A DNA stretch of 64,000 nt from Bacteroidota bacterium. GTDB taxonomy: Bacteria; Bacteroidota; Bacteroidia; AKYH767-A; OLB10. Below, one piece after another: positions 48,892 through 58,603 of the stretch. How positions within the stretch are numbered: position 1 is the stretch's first letter; each line of letters opens with the position of its first letter. The translations under genes and the position numbers were made by a program. Below the pieces are notes generated by a model. It was not told the DNA's origin and searched no databases. It saw only the letters and a program-made list of their open reading frames with translations. Location of the stretch: contig JADKIC010000019.1 of the NCBI GenBank assembly GCA_016721435.1, positions 26,652-90,651 on the forward strand, read 5' to 3'.

Positions 48892-49343
48892 TCAGATTGG
48901 AATTCCTAATGATCGGTAAATTTTAACCATCAACCAGGCCGGTCCAATTAATAGAAATTGTAAATCTTCTAAAAAGGAAGGCTTTTTACCCTCTATTTTA
49001 TGTCCTGCAAATTGTACGATCCATGCGATTACGAATACCATTAAAAAAATATCCAGGCCGCATCCCTGAAAAATTGAATAAAAACATAATAAGTCAACAC
49101 TAAACATAAACTACTGAACAGCAACATACCTACCCATAGGGTTTTTGACAGCATGAAGTAATAAATAGTTAGGATCAGTAGTGCAGGAATAGCAAGGTTT
49201 CCAACTACAGGCAAGGTGACCAACAGCAAAAAGCCCGTTATACTCCAAAAAATGAGCGGAACACATATCCAGTGAATCACGATATTGGTGGGGTTTTGAT
49301 GACTCCGGGCATACTCATCCAGTAAAGGTTGAAGAGCTTTCAT
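48892..49343 (-). CDS. Mpo1/DUF962-like membrane protein, frameshifted
   Basis: About 150 aa after repair. The N-terminal MKALQPLLDEYARSHQNPTN, then NIVIHWICVPLIFWS with a conserved His, and after the shift near 49060, AWIVQFAGHKIEGKKPSFLEDL with the GHxxxE motif, are the signatures of the Mpo1/YGL010w family. In yeast Mpo1 is an iron-dependent dioxygenase that shortens 2-hydroxy fatty acids. The bacterial members are presumed to have related lipid activity, which is an inference. About four membrane helices. Confidence 0.82.
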
Positions 49344-49412
49344 GTTAAATGATGTTTTAATAATCTGATCAAAGAAATCAAATTTTGTATTTCAATAATC
49401 ATTCGCTTCTAT

Positions 49413-49420
49413 TATTTTTG
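49413..49420 (+). promoter_or_regulatory. Candidate -7 box of the hydrolase-like lipoprotein gene
   Basis: TATTTTTG lies 4 nt before the ATG at 49425. TTTG at 49384-49387 gives a 25-nt spacer, longer than the usual 19-21. Confidence 0.4.
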
Positions 49421-49424
49421 AACC

Positions 49425-50827
49425 ATGAGAATATGGAGTCTGCTGGTTCTTACTTTTTCCTGAGTTGTTCAGGGGAGAGTAGAGAAGAATCGGAAAATAG
49501 CAACCCGACAAATACAAGTGATGTCTCCAGTGTTAAACAAGGGGCCGGTTCAGGTCAGATGCTAAGTCATCAATCCTGTTTTGCAGACAATCAACTGAGC
49601 TATTCGGTTTATTATCCGACTTCGTTTTCGGAACATGCCAATTTTCCGGTATTAATACTTTTTGATCCGCATGCAGATGGTGATTTGCCACTGAACCTTT
49701 ACAAATCGCTGGCAGATAAATATGGATTTATATTACTCTCTTCCAGTGATAGCAAGAACGGGAATTCGGCCGAACGAACCGCTGCCATTTTACAGGGGAT
49801 GATGGCTCAGGTAAGCCATCTTCAGAAAGCCGATACTTCATTAATTTTTTGTGGTGGATTTAGTGGTGGAGCAAGGGTAGCCGCCATGCTGGGTTTGGCT
49901 CCGTCCGGAATTAAAGCAATAGTTGTTTGCGGCGCAGGTATCCCTCAGGGAACCTGGCAAGGCATTCCTCCTCACCTTATCGTTGCTATTGCAGGAAATC
50001 GTGATATGAATCTCTCTGAAACAATTCGTTTTCAAGTGCAGGATCAACGGTTACAAAGCAGGTATCAGTTGATTCGGTTTGATGGAGGGCATTCCTGGCC
50101 TCCTCAGAAGCAAATGGAGCAGGCTTTTATTGCTTTTAAAAGTATTGCGCAACGGGATCGGATGGAAGATGCCGATTTACCCTGTTGGTGAGCATGGCTT
50201 TGGACCAACTGAGAGCCTATTTGGCTGAAGAAGAAAATCCCATCATTAAAGCAGAAAGCTACAGAAGTCTATTGAAAAACTTTCAGGGTGTGGTTGATGT
50301 TTCGAAGGATGAGAATGAATATGACGGTCTGGTAAAATCGAAGGTCTATATTTCTGCACAAAATAGGGAGATAGCACTATTCCAGGAAGAAGAAAAAATT
50401 AAATCAGCCTATTTTCAAGCATTCGGTTCCAGGGGATACTTCCTGGTGGAAAAGGAGATGAACAGGTTTCTGGATACCCACTTTTTCAAATGATATTGCT
50501 AAAATTTCCATGATCAGAAGAGTGCAGGGCGCACTAAGTTTGACAATTTATATGTCGCTTACAAGAGCCATATCTGCATTGGAGAACAGTCAGCAAATGT
50601 ACTTTTCCGCTTTATACCGCTATACTGATCCGGACAATACAGAAGCCTGGTATCTATCGTCGGTAGTGGCTGCCAATATGGGGAATCTGGCCGATGCAAA
50701 ATATTTTTTGAGTACTGCTTTTAAAAAAGGCTTTAAAGATGTGGACCGTTGCAAAAAAGAAGCTTCATTTGCATCCATAGTATCGGATTATGGATTTCAA
50801 TCGATTATCAATCAAACACCCTTATAA
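49425..50827 (+). CDS. Alpha/beta-hydrolase-like lipoprotein with helical C-terminal repeat, frameshifted
   Basis: About 467 aa after repair; the shifts lie near 49450 (T5 run), 50190 and 50495. The corrected N-terminus reads MRIWSLLVLTFFLSCSGE, a lipoprotein signal with Cys15. The hydrolase domain has LILFDPHADGDLP, the nucleophile elbow CGGFSGGARVAAM and DGGHSWPP with a likely catalytic His. From about residue 260 the protein is helical with TPR-like pairs (EAWYLSSVVAANMGNLADAKYFLSTAFKKG). It may be an esterase or peptidase on the outer membrane. An ATP-grasp-like gene starts 8 nt after it, suggesting a shared task that I cannot name. Confidence 0.65.
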
Positions 50828-50835
50828 AATAAAGA

Positions 50836-52101
50836 ATGATTTCATCTATTAGAGCGGAATACAATAGTGCCTTTACCGAAGAAAAATACTTTCGTTTCCT
50901 GGAAGATATGAATGCTACTTTCGGTTATGATATTGAATTCAGAGTTTCGGAAACGCCCATTTTTATCGATAAGGAATTTAGAAAAAAAATTGAGCGTGCC
51001 GGTGAGGAAATTGTGGATGTGCTGGTCGCTCCTGAATTTAAAGCTCAATCATTTGCTGCCATCCCTCCTGATCTCCGTGTCGGCAATGAGGATGAGCATA
51101 CGAATCTTCTGGCTATTGATTTTGCAATATGTGAGGATGGAAATGGAGGCTTTACTCCTCAGTTGATCGAGATGCAAGGTTTTGCTTCTTTGTATTGTTA
51201 TCAGGAATGGCTGGCGGAGATGTATAGAAAGCATTTCCCCATTCCTTCCTCGTTTGATAATAAATTTAATGGCTTTACGCATTCGACTTATCTGAAGAGA
51301 TTGAAAAGTGTGATTGTTGGTAATCAGGATCCGGAACAAACCATCTTGCTTGAAATTGAACCCTGGAAACAAAAGACCCAAATAGATTTTTATTGTACAC
51401 GTGAATATCTTGGCATTCCGGTAGTTTGTTTGTCAGAATTAATCCGGGAAGGGGAAAGTTTATTTTATAAGAAAGCCGGAAAGAAAATTCCTGTGAAGAG
51501 GATATATAATCGTGTGATTTTTGATGAACTCTTGCAACGTAAAGATTTTGCTAATCTTCCTTTTCATCTGACAGAAGATGTAAACGTAGAATGGGTATCA
51601 CACCCCAACTGGTTTTTCAGAATCAGTAAGTATACTATGCCATTTCTTAAAAATCAATTTGTACCGGAAACACATTTTGTCAAAGACTTAAAATCAATTC
51701 CTGATGATCTCGAAAACTGGGTACTCAAACCTTTGTTCAGTTTCAGCGGTCAGGGAGTCGTTTTCGATGTGAAAGAAGAGGATGTGAAGCAGGTAAAAGA
51801 TCCTTCCAATTTCATTTTACAACGTAAAGTGACATATGCTCCCGCTGTTCAATCACCAACAGGTCCGGTAAAATGTGAGATAAGATTACTTTATTTATGG
51901 GATAAAGGTGAAAAGCGTCCCCAACTCACGCTCAACTTAGGCAGGATGAGTAAGGGTAAAATGATTGGTGTGCGTTACAACCAAAACCTGGATTGGGTAG
52001 GTGGGACGACTTATTTCTTGAAAAAGATTAGGATTCCGGGAAATCAGGGCTTTGGTGCAGGAGGTGGTAGTTCAAAGGCTTTGCAATCATGTTCAAATTG
52101 A
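50836..52101 (+). CDS. Conserved hypothetical protein, ATP-grasp-like
   Basis: 421 aa as read. The C-terminal third has WVLKPLFSFSGQGVVFDV (near 296-313) and FILQRKVTYAPAV, which fit a nucleotide-binding Lys loop and the following strand of an ATP-grasp fold such as in glutathionylspermidine synthases; the N-terminal half, with LLAIDFAICED and TPQLIEMQGFASLYCYQ, fits a peptide-binding part. If so it would form an amide bond using ATP. The last 24 residues overlap the CDGSH gene tail-to-tail. One more A in the run at 52021-52026 would end the protein after FLKKD near 52031 and remove the overlap, so the real end is probably there. Confidence 0.55.
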   Translation: MISSIRAEYNSAFTEEKYFRFLEDMNATFGYDIEFRVSETPIFIDKEFRKKIERAGEEIVDVLVAPEFKAQSFAAIPPDLRVGNEDEHTNLLAIDFAICEDGNGGFTPQLIEMQGFASLYCYQEWLAEMYRKHFPIPSSFDNKFNGFTHSTYLKRLKSVIVGNQDPEQTILLEIEPWKQKTQIDFYCTREYLGIPVVCLSELIREGESLFYKKAGKKIPVKRIYNRVIFDELLQRKDFANLPFHLTEDVNVEWVSHPNWFFRISKYTMPFLKNQFVPETHFVKDLKSIPDDLENWVLKPLFSFSGQGVVFDVKEEDVKQVKDPSNFILQRKVTYAPAVQSPTGPVKCEIRLLYLWDKGEKRPQLTLNLGRMSKGKMIGVRYNQNLDWVGGTTYFLKKIRIPGNQGFGAGGGSSKALQSCSN

Positions 52102-52271
52102 CCTTTATGAGCACCATCGCAAAAGGGTTTGTTCCTCGAAAGCCCGCATCGGCATAAGGAAACAGTTGTTCGGCCATTTAGGTTGAAACTATTCCCTTCC
52201 GGGTCAATGATATTGAAGTCGCCCTCAATACGAATGGAGCCATTCGAATTAATTTTTATCGTTGTTGACAT
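52044..52271 (-). CDS. CDGSH iron-sulfur domain protein
   Basis: 75 aa, intact. The CDGSH box CRCGLSRNKPFCDGAHK has the CxC, Ser, Pro-x-C-D-G-x-H pattern that binds a 2Fe-2S cluster. The N-terminal IKINSNGSIRIEGDFNII is the usual lead-in strand. It may act in electron or cluster transfer. It starts 23 nt inside the membrane protein gene upstream, in the same direction. Its 3' end overlaps the plus-strand neighbour, probably only because of a frame error there. Confidence 0.9.
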   Translation of the reverse strand: MSTTIKINSNGSIRIEGDFNIIDPEGNSFNLNGRTTVSLCRCGLSRNKPFCDGAHKGQFEHDCKAFELPPPAPKP

Positions 52272-52665
52272 TTTTAAATTTCTTTTCAGGTAAATAAGTA
52301 TATAATAGCATAAGTCCGCAAAGACAACTACAGCTCATTAAAATATAAAACACTACCATGATGGATTTGTTATACGCATCCAGGTTCATTTCATGCTGAA
52401 CAATTCCAATAAGAGATAGGAAATTTGCAATGGTTCGTTGAGTGAAGACCAACAAACCCCCAAAGGATAATCCCAATCCTACCCAAATGGCTTTAGGATT
52501 TTTATTGCAAAACCAGGCTACGGCCCATAATGCCAATCCCAAAAATACTGCTGCAAGCATCATTTTGATTGCCTTTCCACCAATGATAGCATAGGTTGCT
52601 AATCCATTGATTATCAATAAAGAGCCCTGTACCACTAGTGTGCGCACGTAAGGAAAAGAATGCAT
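52249..52665 (-). CDS. Hypothetical membrane protein, four helices
   Basis: 138 aa, intact, with four hydrophobic segments (about 9-30, 33-53, 59-80 and 103-126) and a short basic tail. No family recognised. It overlaps the CDGSH gene start by 23 nt, so the two are translationally coupled and may work together. Confidence 0.7.
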   Translation of the reverse strand: MHSFPYVRTLVVQGSLLIINGLATYAIIGGKAIKMMLAAVFLGLALWAVAWFCNKNPKAIWVGLGLSFGGLLVFTQRTIANFLSLIGIVQHEMNLDAYNKSIMVVFYILMSCSCLCGLMLLYTYLPEKKFKNVNNDKN

Positions 52666-52848
52666 GGATCGATTATTTTTTATAAGGGTATGAAGATATT
52701 GATTTTAGCAATTGCGACAATTTTATTTGTTGATTTCGGATATGTTTCAAGTGGAATACTTTTAAACATTGCCGGCTTAAACAAATCGTTTGATTTTAGT
52801 TCTGCATGCGTCTTATTCACTAATTTTACAGCATTATAAATTAATTGC

Positions 52849-54198
52849 ATGGTGATCGAACCCCTTTCTAAGCAAGCTGAGTCAACGGCATATGTCCCAA
52901 AAGTATTAATGCTCGGATGGGAGTTTCCTCCGGTAATTAATGGAGGGTTGGGTGTAGCCTGTCATGATTTATGTATTGCAATGTCAAAGTATTCGAATGT
53001 GACCATGATTATACCAAAATCAAATCCTGATTTTGTTGTTAAAAATCTTAATCTGATTGGTTTAAATACGATTGATGCAAAGACGTTAAGAAACATCGGT
53101 CATGCAGATTCTTATCGAAAAGTAAAGCAGGTTCATTTTATAAATACGCATTTAAATCCCTATTACAACGGAAACCTTGAGCCTCATCATGATCTTCAGA
53201 ATTTAACAAGTCAATATTTAAAGGCTATTAAAATTGGAGATGAAATTGTTGAGGTTTTTCAGATTGACGACCTTTATGGTGGAGATGTCATTGAAAAGGT
53301 TACTATTTTCGGCAAACTTGCAGCCAAACTGGCGCTTTCTCTCGATTTTGATGTTATTCATGCCCATGATTGGATGACCATGATTGCCGGTATGGAAATT
53401 AAAGCCAAAACAGGAAAACCATTGGTAATGCATATCCACTCCCTGGAAGTGGACAGAGGTGGTCCACAGAGTAAGGGCTGGGTGTATCAGGTTGAGAAAC
53501 GTGGGATGGAATATGCGGATATTCTTATGCCCGTAAGTAATTTTACCGGTCATGTGATTCACGATTATTACCATATCCCCTGGAGTAAAATCGTTCCTGT
53601 TCATAATGGTATCCGTCCGGTAGAACCTTTTAAAAGTGAACAAATGTTCAAAGAGAAAATGGTGCTTTTTGTTGGCAGATTAACCCGGCAAAAGGGTCCT
53701 GAATTCTTTGTTGACATTGCTGAGAGAGTCCTTGAAAAGGATCAGAATGTTCGGTTTGTAATGGCAGGAACAGGCGAATATTTCAATCCTTTGCTGGAAA
53801 GAGCTGCTCAAAAAGGAATTGCACATCGATTCCATCTGACTGGATTCCTGAATTTGGATAAAGTCAGAAAATTACTTTCCATTGCGGATGTTTATGTGAT
53901 GCCATCACTTTCGGAACCATTTGGACTTTCAGCAGTTGAAGCTGTTCAGTTCGGAATTCCGGCAGTTATTAGTAAGCAATCGGGCGTTTCCGAGGTATTG
54001 AATGGATCATTAAAATTCGATTATTGGGACATCAACAGAGCAGCAGGATATATTTTAAGCCTTTTACATGATCCTGTATTGGTGGAGAATGTGAAGGCGG
54101 ATGCGTATAAAGATCTGGTCAATATATCCTGGGATAATTCTGCAAAAAAAGTAATCGATGGTTATAATAAGTTTAAATTAATACCGGAACCGGTTTGA
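52849..54198 (+). CDS. Glycosyltransferase family 4, starch/glycogen synthase-like
   Basis: 449 aa, intact. The N-terminal PKVLMLGWEFPPVINGGLGVAC (about 17-38) is the donor-binding loop found in glycogen synthases and related GT4 enzymes, HAHDWMT near 184-190 and HIHSLEVDRGG follow, and the C-terminal domain has FVGRLTRQKGPEFF and SLSEPFGLSAVEAVQFGIP with the EX7E pair. It would transfer glucose or a related sugar to an alpha-glucan. The GH57 gene follows after 101 nt, an arrangement common in Bacteroidota for glycogen or maltodextrin metabolism. Confidence 0.85.
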   Translation: MVIEPLSKQAESTAYVPKVLMLGWEFPPVINGGLGVACHDLCIAMSKYSNVTMIIPKSNPDFVVKNLNLIGLNTIDAKTLRNIGHADSYRKVKQVHFINTHLNPYYNGNLEPHHDLQNLTSQYLKAIKIGDEIVEVFQIDDLYGGDVIEKVTIFGKLAAKLALSLDFDVIHAHDWMTMIAGMEIKAKTGKPLVMHIHSLEVDRGGPQSKGWVYQVEKRGMEYADILMPVSNFTGHVIHDYYHIPWSKIVPVHNGIRPVEPFKSEQMFKEKMVLFVGRLTRQKGPEFFVDIAERVLEKDQNVRFVMAGTGEYFNPLLERAAQKGIAHRFHLTGFLNLDKVRKLLSIADVYVMPSLSEPFGLSAVEAVQFGIPAVISKQSGVSEVLNGSLKFDYWDINRAAGYILSLLHDPVLVENVKADAYKDLVNISWDNSAKKVIDGYNKFKLIPEPV

Positions 54199-54299
54199 GT
54201 TAATACTACTTCCACCCTACTCTGTTCATAACCTGCGCTTCCATTTTTTATTTTTTTCTAGTTCTGCCGTATATTCGTCATTCATAAAGAAATTGAGCT

Positions 54300-55541
54300 A
54301 TGCCATCTGTTTGCTTCTACTTCCAGGTTCATCAACCCTTCCGTTTAAAACGATATTCCTTTTTTGACATTGGTAAGGATCATTTTTATGAGGATGATGA
54401 AAAGAATAAACTGATTCTTGATAAGGTTTCAGAAAAATGTTACCTGAAAACAAATCGGAAAATTCTTGATCTCATCAATCGGCATAAAGGGAAATTCAAG
54501 GTTTCTTACTCTATCAGTGGAACGGCCCTTGAACAATTCGAAAACCATCGCCCTGACGTTTTACAGTCGTTTATTGACCTTTCTAAAACCGGTTGTGTAG
54601 AATTTCTATCCGAAACGTATTACCACTCCCTTAGTTTTATTTATTCGAAAGATGAATTTAAACGGCAGGTGGAAATGCATAGGGAAAAAATCAAGTTGTA
54701 TTTTAATCAGACACCCAAAGTTTTTAGAAATACAGAGTTGATTTATAACAATGAGCTGGCTTCCTTTATTGAGAAAATGGGATTCAAAGCAATTGTTTGT
54801 GAAGGTGTAGACAGGCATCTCGGCAACAGAGCTCCCAACTTTTTATATCAACCTGCCGGTACTTTGAAAATAAAATCATTCTTAAAAAACTATAGATTAT
54901 CTGACGATATCGCCTTCCGTTTTAGTGACAGGAATTGGAATGAATGGCCCTTGCATGCGGATACTTTCGCATCGTGGGTGCATAAGATTGCCGGAAATGG
55001 CGAGGTTATGAATCTCTTCATGGACTATGAAACCTTTGGTGAGCATCAATGGGAAGAAACCGGAGTATTTGACTTTCTGGATCATCTGCCCATGGAAATC
55101 ATGAAACATTCCGATTTTGATTTTAAAACCTTATCGGAGGCTGCTGATCAGTACAAGGTAAGGGATATTTATGATGTTCCGGAATTTACCAGTTGGGCCG
55201 ATGCAGAGCTGGATTTGAGTGTATGGTTGAGTAATGCTATGGAAAAGGAAGCGGCAAAAAGAATTTATCAGTTGGAAGAAAAAGTACTGCTTACCGGTAA
55301 TAAAGACCTTATTGATGTGTGGGGCAAGATGCAGACTAGTGACCATTTCTATTATATGTGTACTAAGTTCTGGAGCGATGGAGATGTACATAAGTACTTC
55401 AGTCCGTATGATTCTCCGTACGATGCTTATATTTATTATATGAACGTGTTGGCTGATTTTGAAACAACAATTGAGGAAACGGTGAAGGATATTGCTCCCG
55501 TAAAAAAATCACGCAGAAGAAAAGAGATTGCGGACAACTAA
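54300..55541 (+). CDS. Glycoside hydrolase family 57 (alpha-glucan active)
   Basis: 413 aa, intact. The five GH57 regions are visible: YFQVHQPFRL (10-15 core HQP), SYSISGTALEQFE, VFRNTELIYNN with nucleophile E146, NLFMDYETFGEHQ with acid/base D242, and a C-terminal helical domain ending with SDHFYYMCTKFWSDGD. Members are alpha-amylases, branching or transferase enzymes. No signal peptide, so it acts in the cytoplasm. It sits between the GT4 gene and a potassium transporter. The exact activity cannot be told. Confidence 0.88.
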   Translation: MPSVCFYFQVHQPFRLKRYSFFDIGKDHFYEDDEKNKLILDKVSEKCYLKTNRKILDLINRHKGKFKVSYSISGTALEQFENHRPDVLQSFIDLSKTGCVEFLSETYYHSLSFIYSKDEFKRQVEMHREKIKLYFNQTPKVFRNTELIYNNELASFIEKMGFKAIVCEGVDRHLGNRAPNFLYQPAGTLKIKSFLKNYRLSDDIAFRFSDRNWNEWPLHADTFASWVHKIAGNGEVMNLFMDYETFGEHQWEETGVFDFLDHLPMEIMKHSDFDFKTLSEAADQYKVRDIYDVPEFTSWADAELDLSVWLSNAMEKEAAKRIYQLEEKVLLTGNKDLIDVWGKMQTSDHFYYMCTKFWSDGDVHKYFSPYDSPYDAYIYYMNVLADFETTIEETVKDIAPVKKSRRRKEIADN

Positions 55542-55580
55542 TCAAAGCGTCCATTAAGCTAATCAGTATATATTCGGGAA

Positions 55581-57524
55581 ATGGCCAGCGGGCATATCAA
55601 TCACTCCAAAGTTACTACTGCCGGTATGTTGGTAACCCTTGGAATCGTCTATGGCGATATTGGAACATCACCACTCTATGTGATGAGCGCTGTGATCGGC
55701 TCGAAACCCATCGAAGAAAGTTTGGTCTTAGGGGGGTTATCCTGTGTATTCTGGACACTCACCATTCTTACAACATTAAAGTATATTATTCTTACTCTTC
55801 GGGCTGACAATAAAGGCGAAGGTGGCATTTTTTCATTGTATGCGTTGGTGCGGAAGATGCATATCAAATGGTTAGCCATTCCTGCCATGATTGGAGGTGC
55901 TGCTTTGCTCGCAGATGGAATTATTACTCCACCTATTTCTGTCTCCTCAGCAATAGAAGGATTGAAAGTGATTAATCCTGATATCCCAACCGTTCCGATT
56001 GTCACTTTTATCATTTTTGCATTATTTTTTATTCAACAGTTTGGGACAAGATTCGTGGGTCGTTTTTTTGGACCGGTCATGCTCATCTGGTTTTCCATGT
56101 TATTAATCCTGGGTGTAATTGCCATCTTTGATAATCCGGTTGTGTTTAAAGCTGTTAATCCATATTATGCATACAACCTACTAACATCCTATCCCGAAGG
56201 ATTTTGGATACTCGGAGCGGTGTTTTTATGTACGACAGGTGCTGAAGCCTTATACACTGATTTAGGACATTGCGGTCGGAATAATATCAGAGTGAGTTGG
56301 GGCTTCGTGAAGGTAGCGTTACTTGCAAATTATTTTGGACAGGGTGCCTGGCTCTTAAATCACACCGGCAAAGCGATTGAAGGGATAAAACCCTTTTATG
56401 CGTTGATGCCGGATTGGTTTGTACTGACCGGAATTATCATTGCCACGTCTGCTGCTATTGTCGCCAGTCAATCGTTTATCAGTGGGATATTTACACTGAT
56501 TAACGAAGGCATGCGGCTGGATTTTCTTCCAAAGGGAAGAATAGAATACCCCACTGATTTAAGAGGGCAGTTATATATCCCCACCATCAACTGGTTATTA
56601 TGTTTAGGTTGTATTGGAATTGTACTTTATTTCCAGCAGTCCTCGAAGATGGAAGCCGCTTATGGACTTTCTATCATCATTACAATGCTTATGACAACAT
56701 TGCTTTTGACCTATTATCTCTATCTGAAAAAATACAATCGGGTATTGATTGGATTTATTTTTGTTGTTTTAATGTGCATAGAAATCGCTTTCCTGGTGGC
56801 GAATCTCAGTAAGTTCTCTCATGGAGGATATGTTACTATAATCATTCTGGCAGCCATTGTTGGTATCATGTGGGTATGGTACGAAGCACGGAAGATCAGA
56901 ACCGGGATGGTTGAATTTGTAAAACTGGAGAAGTATTTTGATATCATCTCGGATGTGAGCAAGGATGAAACTATCCCGAAATACGCTACTCATCTTGTTT
57001 ATTTGACGAGCGCCAGAACCGATAAGGAAGTTGAAAATAAAATCATTTACTCCATTCTTCAGAAACAACCCAAGCGAGCTGATGTTTACTGGCTAGTGCA
57101 TGTGGATGTAGTAGATGAACCTTATACCCTGGAGTATAGTGTTAAGGAATTGGTAGAAGATAAAATTGTGCATGTACGGTTTAAAATTGGATTTCGCATT
57201 GAGCCGCGTATTAATCTCATGTTTCGTCAGGTGGTTCAGGAATTGGTGGAACGAAAAGAAGTTGATATTACCAGTCGCTATGCTTCCCTGAATAAAGAAC
57301 ACCTGGCCGGAGATTTCCGATTTATTGTGATGGAGAAATTCCTGTCGTATGAAAACACACTTAAGTTTTACACGAAGTTTATTCTCAATATTTATTTTTT
57401 CATGAAGAGAATGAGTCTGAGCGAAGAAAAAGCTTTTGGGCTTGATTCCAGTACGGTTTTGGTTGAAAAAGTACCGTTGATCGTAACACCACCCGGTTCA
57501 TATAGTTTTACCAGAGTGTACTAA
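55581..57524 (+). CDS. kup: KUP/HAK/KT family potassium uptake protein
   Basis: 647 aa, intact. The N-terminus has GIVYGDIGTSPLYV (near 21-34), the family signature, then ADNKGEGGIFSLYALVR, and GTGAEALYTDLGHCG-like TTGAEALYTDLGHCGR near 213-228. Twelve membrane helices are followed by a soluble C-terminal domain (from about residue 450). It imports potassium with protons. It starts 39 nt after the GH57 gene; whether they share a transcript is uncertain. A strong terminator follows at 57542-57579. Confidence 0.93.
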   Translation: MASGHINHSKVTTAGMLVTLGIVYGDIGTSPLYVMSAVIGSKPIEESLVLGGLSCVFWTLTILTTLKYIILTLRADNKGEGGIFSLYALVRKMHIKWLAIPAMIGGAALLADGIITPPISVSSAIEGLKVINPDIPTVPIVTFIIFALFFIQQFGTRFVGRFFGPVMLIWFSMLLILGVIAIFDNPVVFKAVNPYYAYNLLTSYPEGFWILGAVFLCTTGAEALYTDLGHCGRNNIRVSWGFVKVALLANYFGQGAWLLNHTGKAIEGIKPFYALMPDWFVLTGIIIATSAAIVASQSFISGIFTLINEGMRLDFLPKGRIEYPTDLRGQLYIPTINWLLCLGCIGIVLYFQQSSKMEAAYGLSIIITMLMTTLLLTYYLYLKKYNRVLIGFIFVVLMCIEIAFLVANLSKFSHGGYVTIIILAAIVGIMWVWYEARKIRTGMVEFVKLEKYFDIISDVSKDETIPKYATHLVYLTSARTDKEVENKIIYSILQKQPKRADVYWLVHVDVVDEPYTLEYSVKELVEDKIVHVRFKIGFRIEPRINLMFRQVVQELVERKEVDITSRYASLNKEHLAGDFRFIVMEKFLSYENTLKFYTKFILNIYFFMKRMSLSEEKAFGLDSSTVLVEKVPLIVTPPGSYSFTRVY

Positions 57525-57541
57525 AAAAATTAGAGTTTTGC

Positions 57542-57579
57542 AAAAAAAAGGCTGACCCTTTCGGAATCAGCCTTTTTTT
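57542..57579. terminator. Bidirectional intrinsic terminator
   Basis: AAGGCTGA pairs with TCAGCCTT around an 11-nt loop, with eight A before and seven T after. It can end the kup transcript on the plus strand and the T9SS gene transcript on the minus strand (stop at 57594). Confidence 0.9.
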
Positions 57580-57593
57580 AATTGAACTGTATT

Positions 57594-58446
57594 TTATTTT
57601 TTATAGAATGATTTTAACGATTGTTGATCGCCAACGCTAACCAGTAAACGATAAATTCCTGTCTCTAATTGGGCAGGAACCGTAATATTAAAATCCTGTA
57701 AACCGGGTCTTCCGTTGTAAGTGATCTTTTCAGAAATAATTTTTCCGGTAATGTCCAGATATTGAATGCTGACCGGTGAATTATCTATCAGATTCAACCG
57801 TAAAGTTGCATCATTGAATACAGGATTTGGAAAGAGTAAGGTGTTAAATGGATCAGCCTTTACAGATGAAATTCCGGCTGTTCCCTGATCTTCGGAAACT
57901 GTGAGCGTATTGGTGCGAATGATGTCACCATTGGATTGTGAATTTCCATTAGAGAAATTAAAAGCACCATAAAACGTTACATTACCGGTACCCGCGACCG
58001 GAGCTACCCAGTTGAACGTCCAGGTTCGACCTCCGGTGCCGGCTGTCCCACTGGAAGTATGCGTAATGTACTTTGTACTTACGATCTTAGTAGTTGAGGG
58101 ATTTGTTACAACGATAGTGCCTTGTAACGCTCCACTGGCATTCATGGGTGATATCTGGAAACCATATTTATTGATCCCGGTTTGTGCAGGAGATGCCGTA
58201 ATCGTGTAAGTCTGTCCTGGAACACTAGCCTGTAACGGGAATATTTGAACTGATAATTTGTGTTGGCGATACGGTTGCTGTCCCTGAATGGCAATTGGAT
58301 GCTGCACAGGTTGCATTATCAAACGGAGATCCCGTTCTACCCGCTGGAGCACCCGTGTTATTACTGATCGCTTCATTTCCACTGGTCTGCAGTAGGATGA
58401 TAATAGTTACCAGAAATATTGAAATTAGTGTAAAGGTTCTTTTCAT
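57594..58446 (-). CDS. Secreted choice-of-anchor V protein with T9SS sorting domain, frameshifted
   Basis: About 284 aa after repair. A signal peptide (MKRTFTLISIFLVTIIILLQ) is followed by the choice-of-anchor V pattern GAPAGRTGSPFDNATCAASNCHSG and, after a shift near 58235, SVPGQTYTITASPAQTGINKYG and TWTFNWVAPVAGTG. A type A sorting domain closes it (NTLLFPNPVFNDATLRLNL, TGIYRLLVSVGDQ). It is a paralogue of the first part of the protein at 20640-21961, without the PKD repeats. The CxxxxCH pair is conserved between them. Exported by T9SS; function unknown. Confidence 0.82.
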
Positions 58447-58603
58447 AATTTAATTCGCTTTTTGGTTTGGAATGCCAATTATACAAATTATATGTTTTAA
58501 CATTTTAAAATCAATGTAAAATCTTTGTAATTATTGTAATTTAGCAGTAAAGACACACTTATTCACCCGATTGATCTATTTTCGGGCCTATTGGTAATAT
58601 ACA

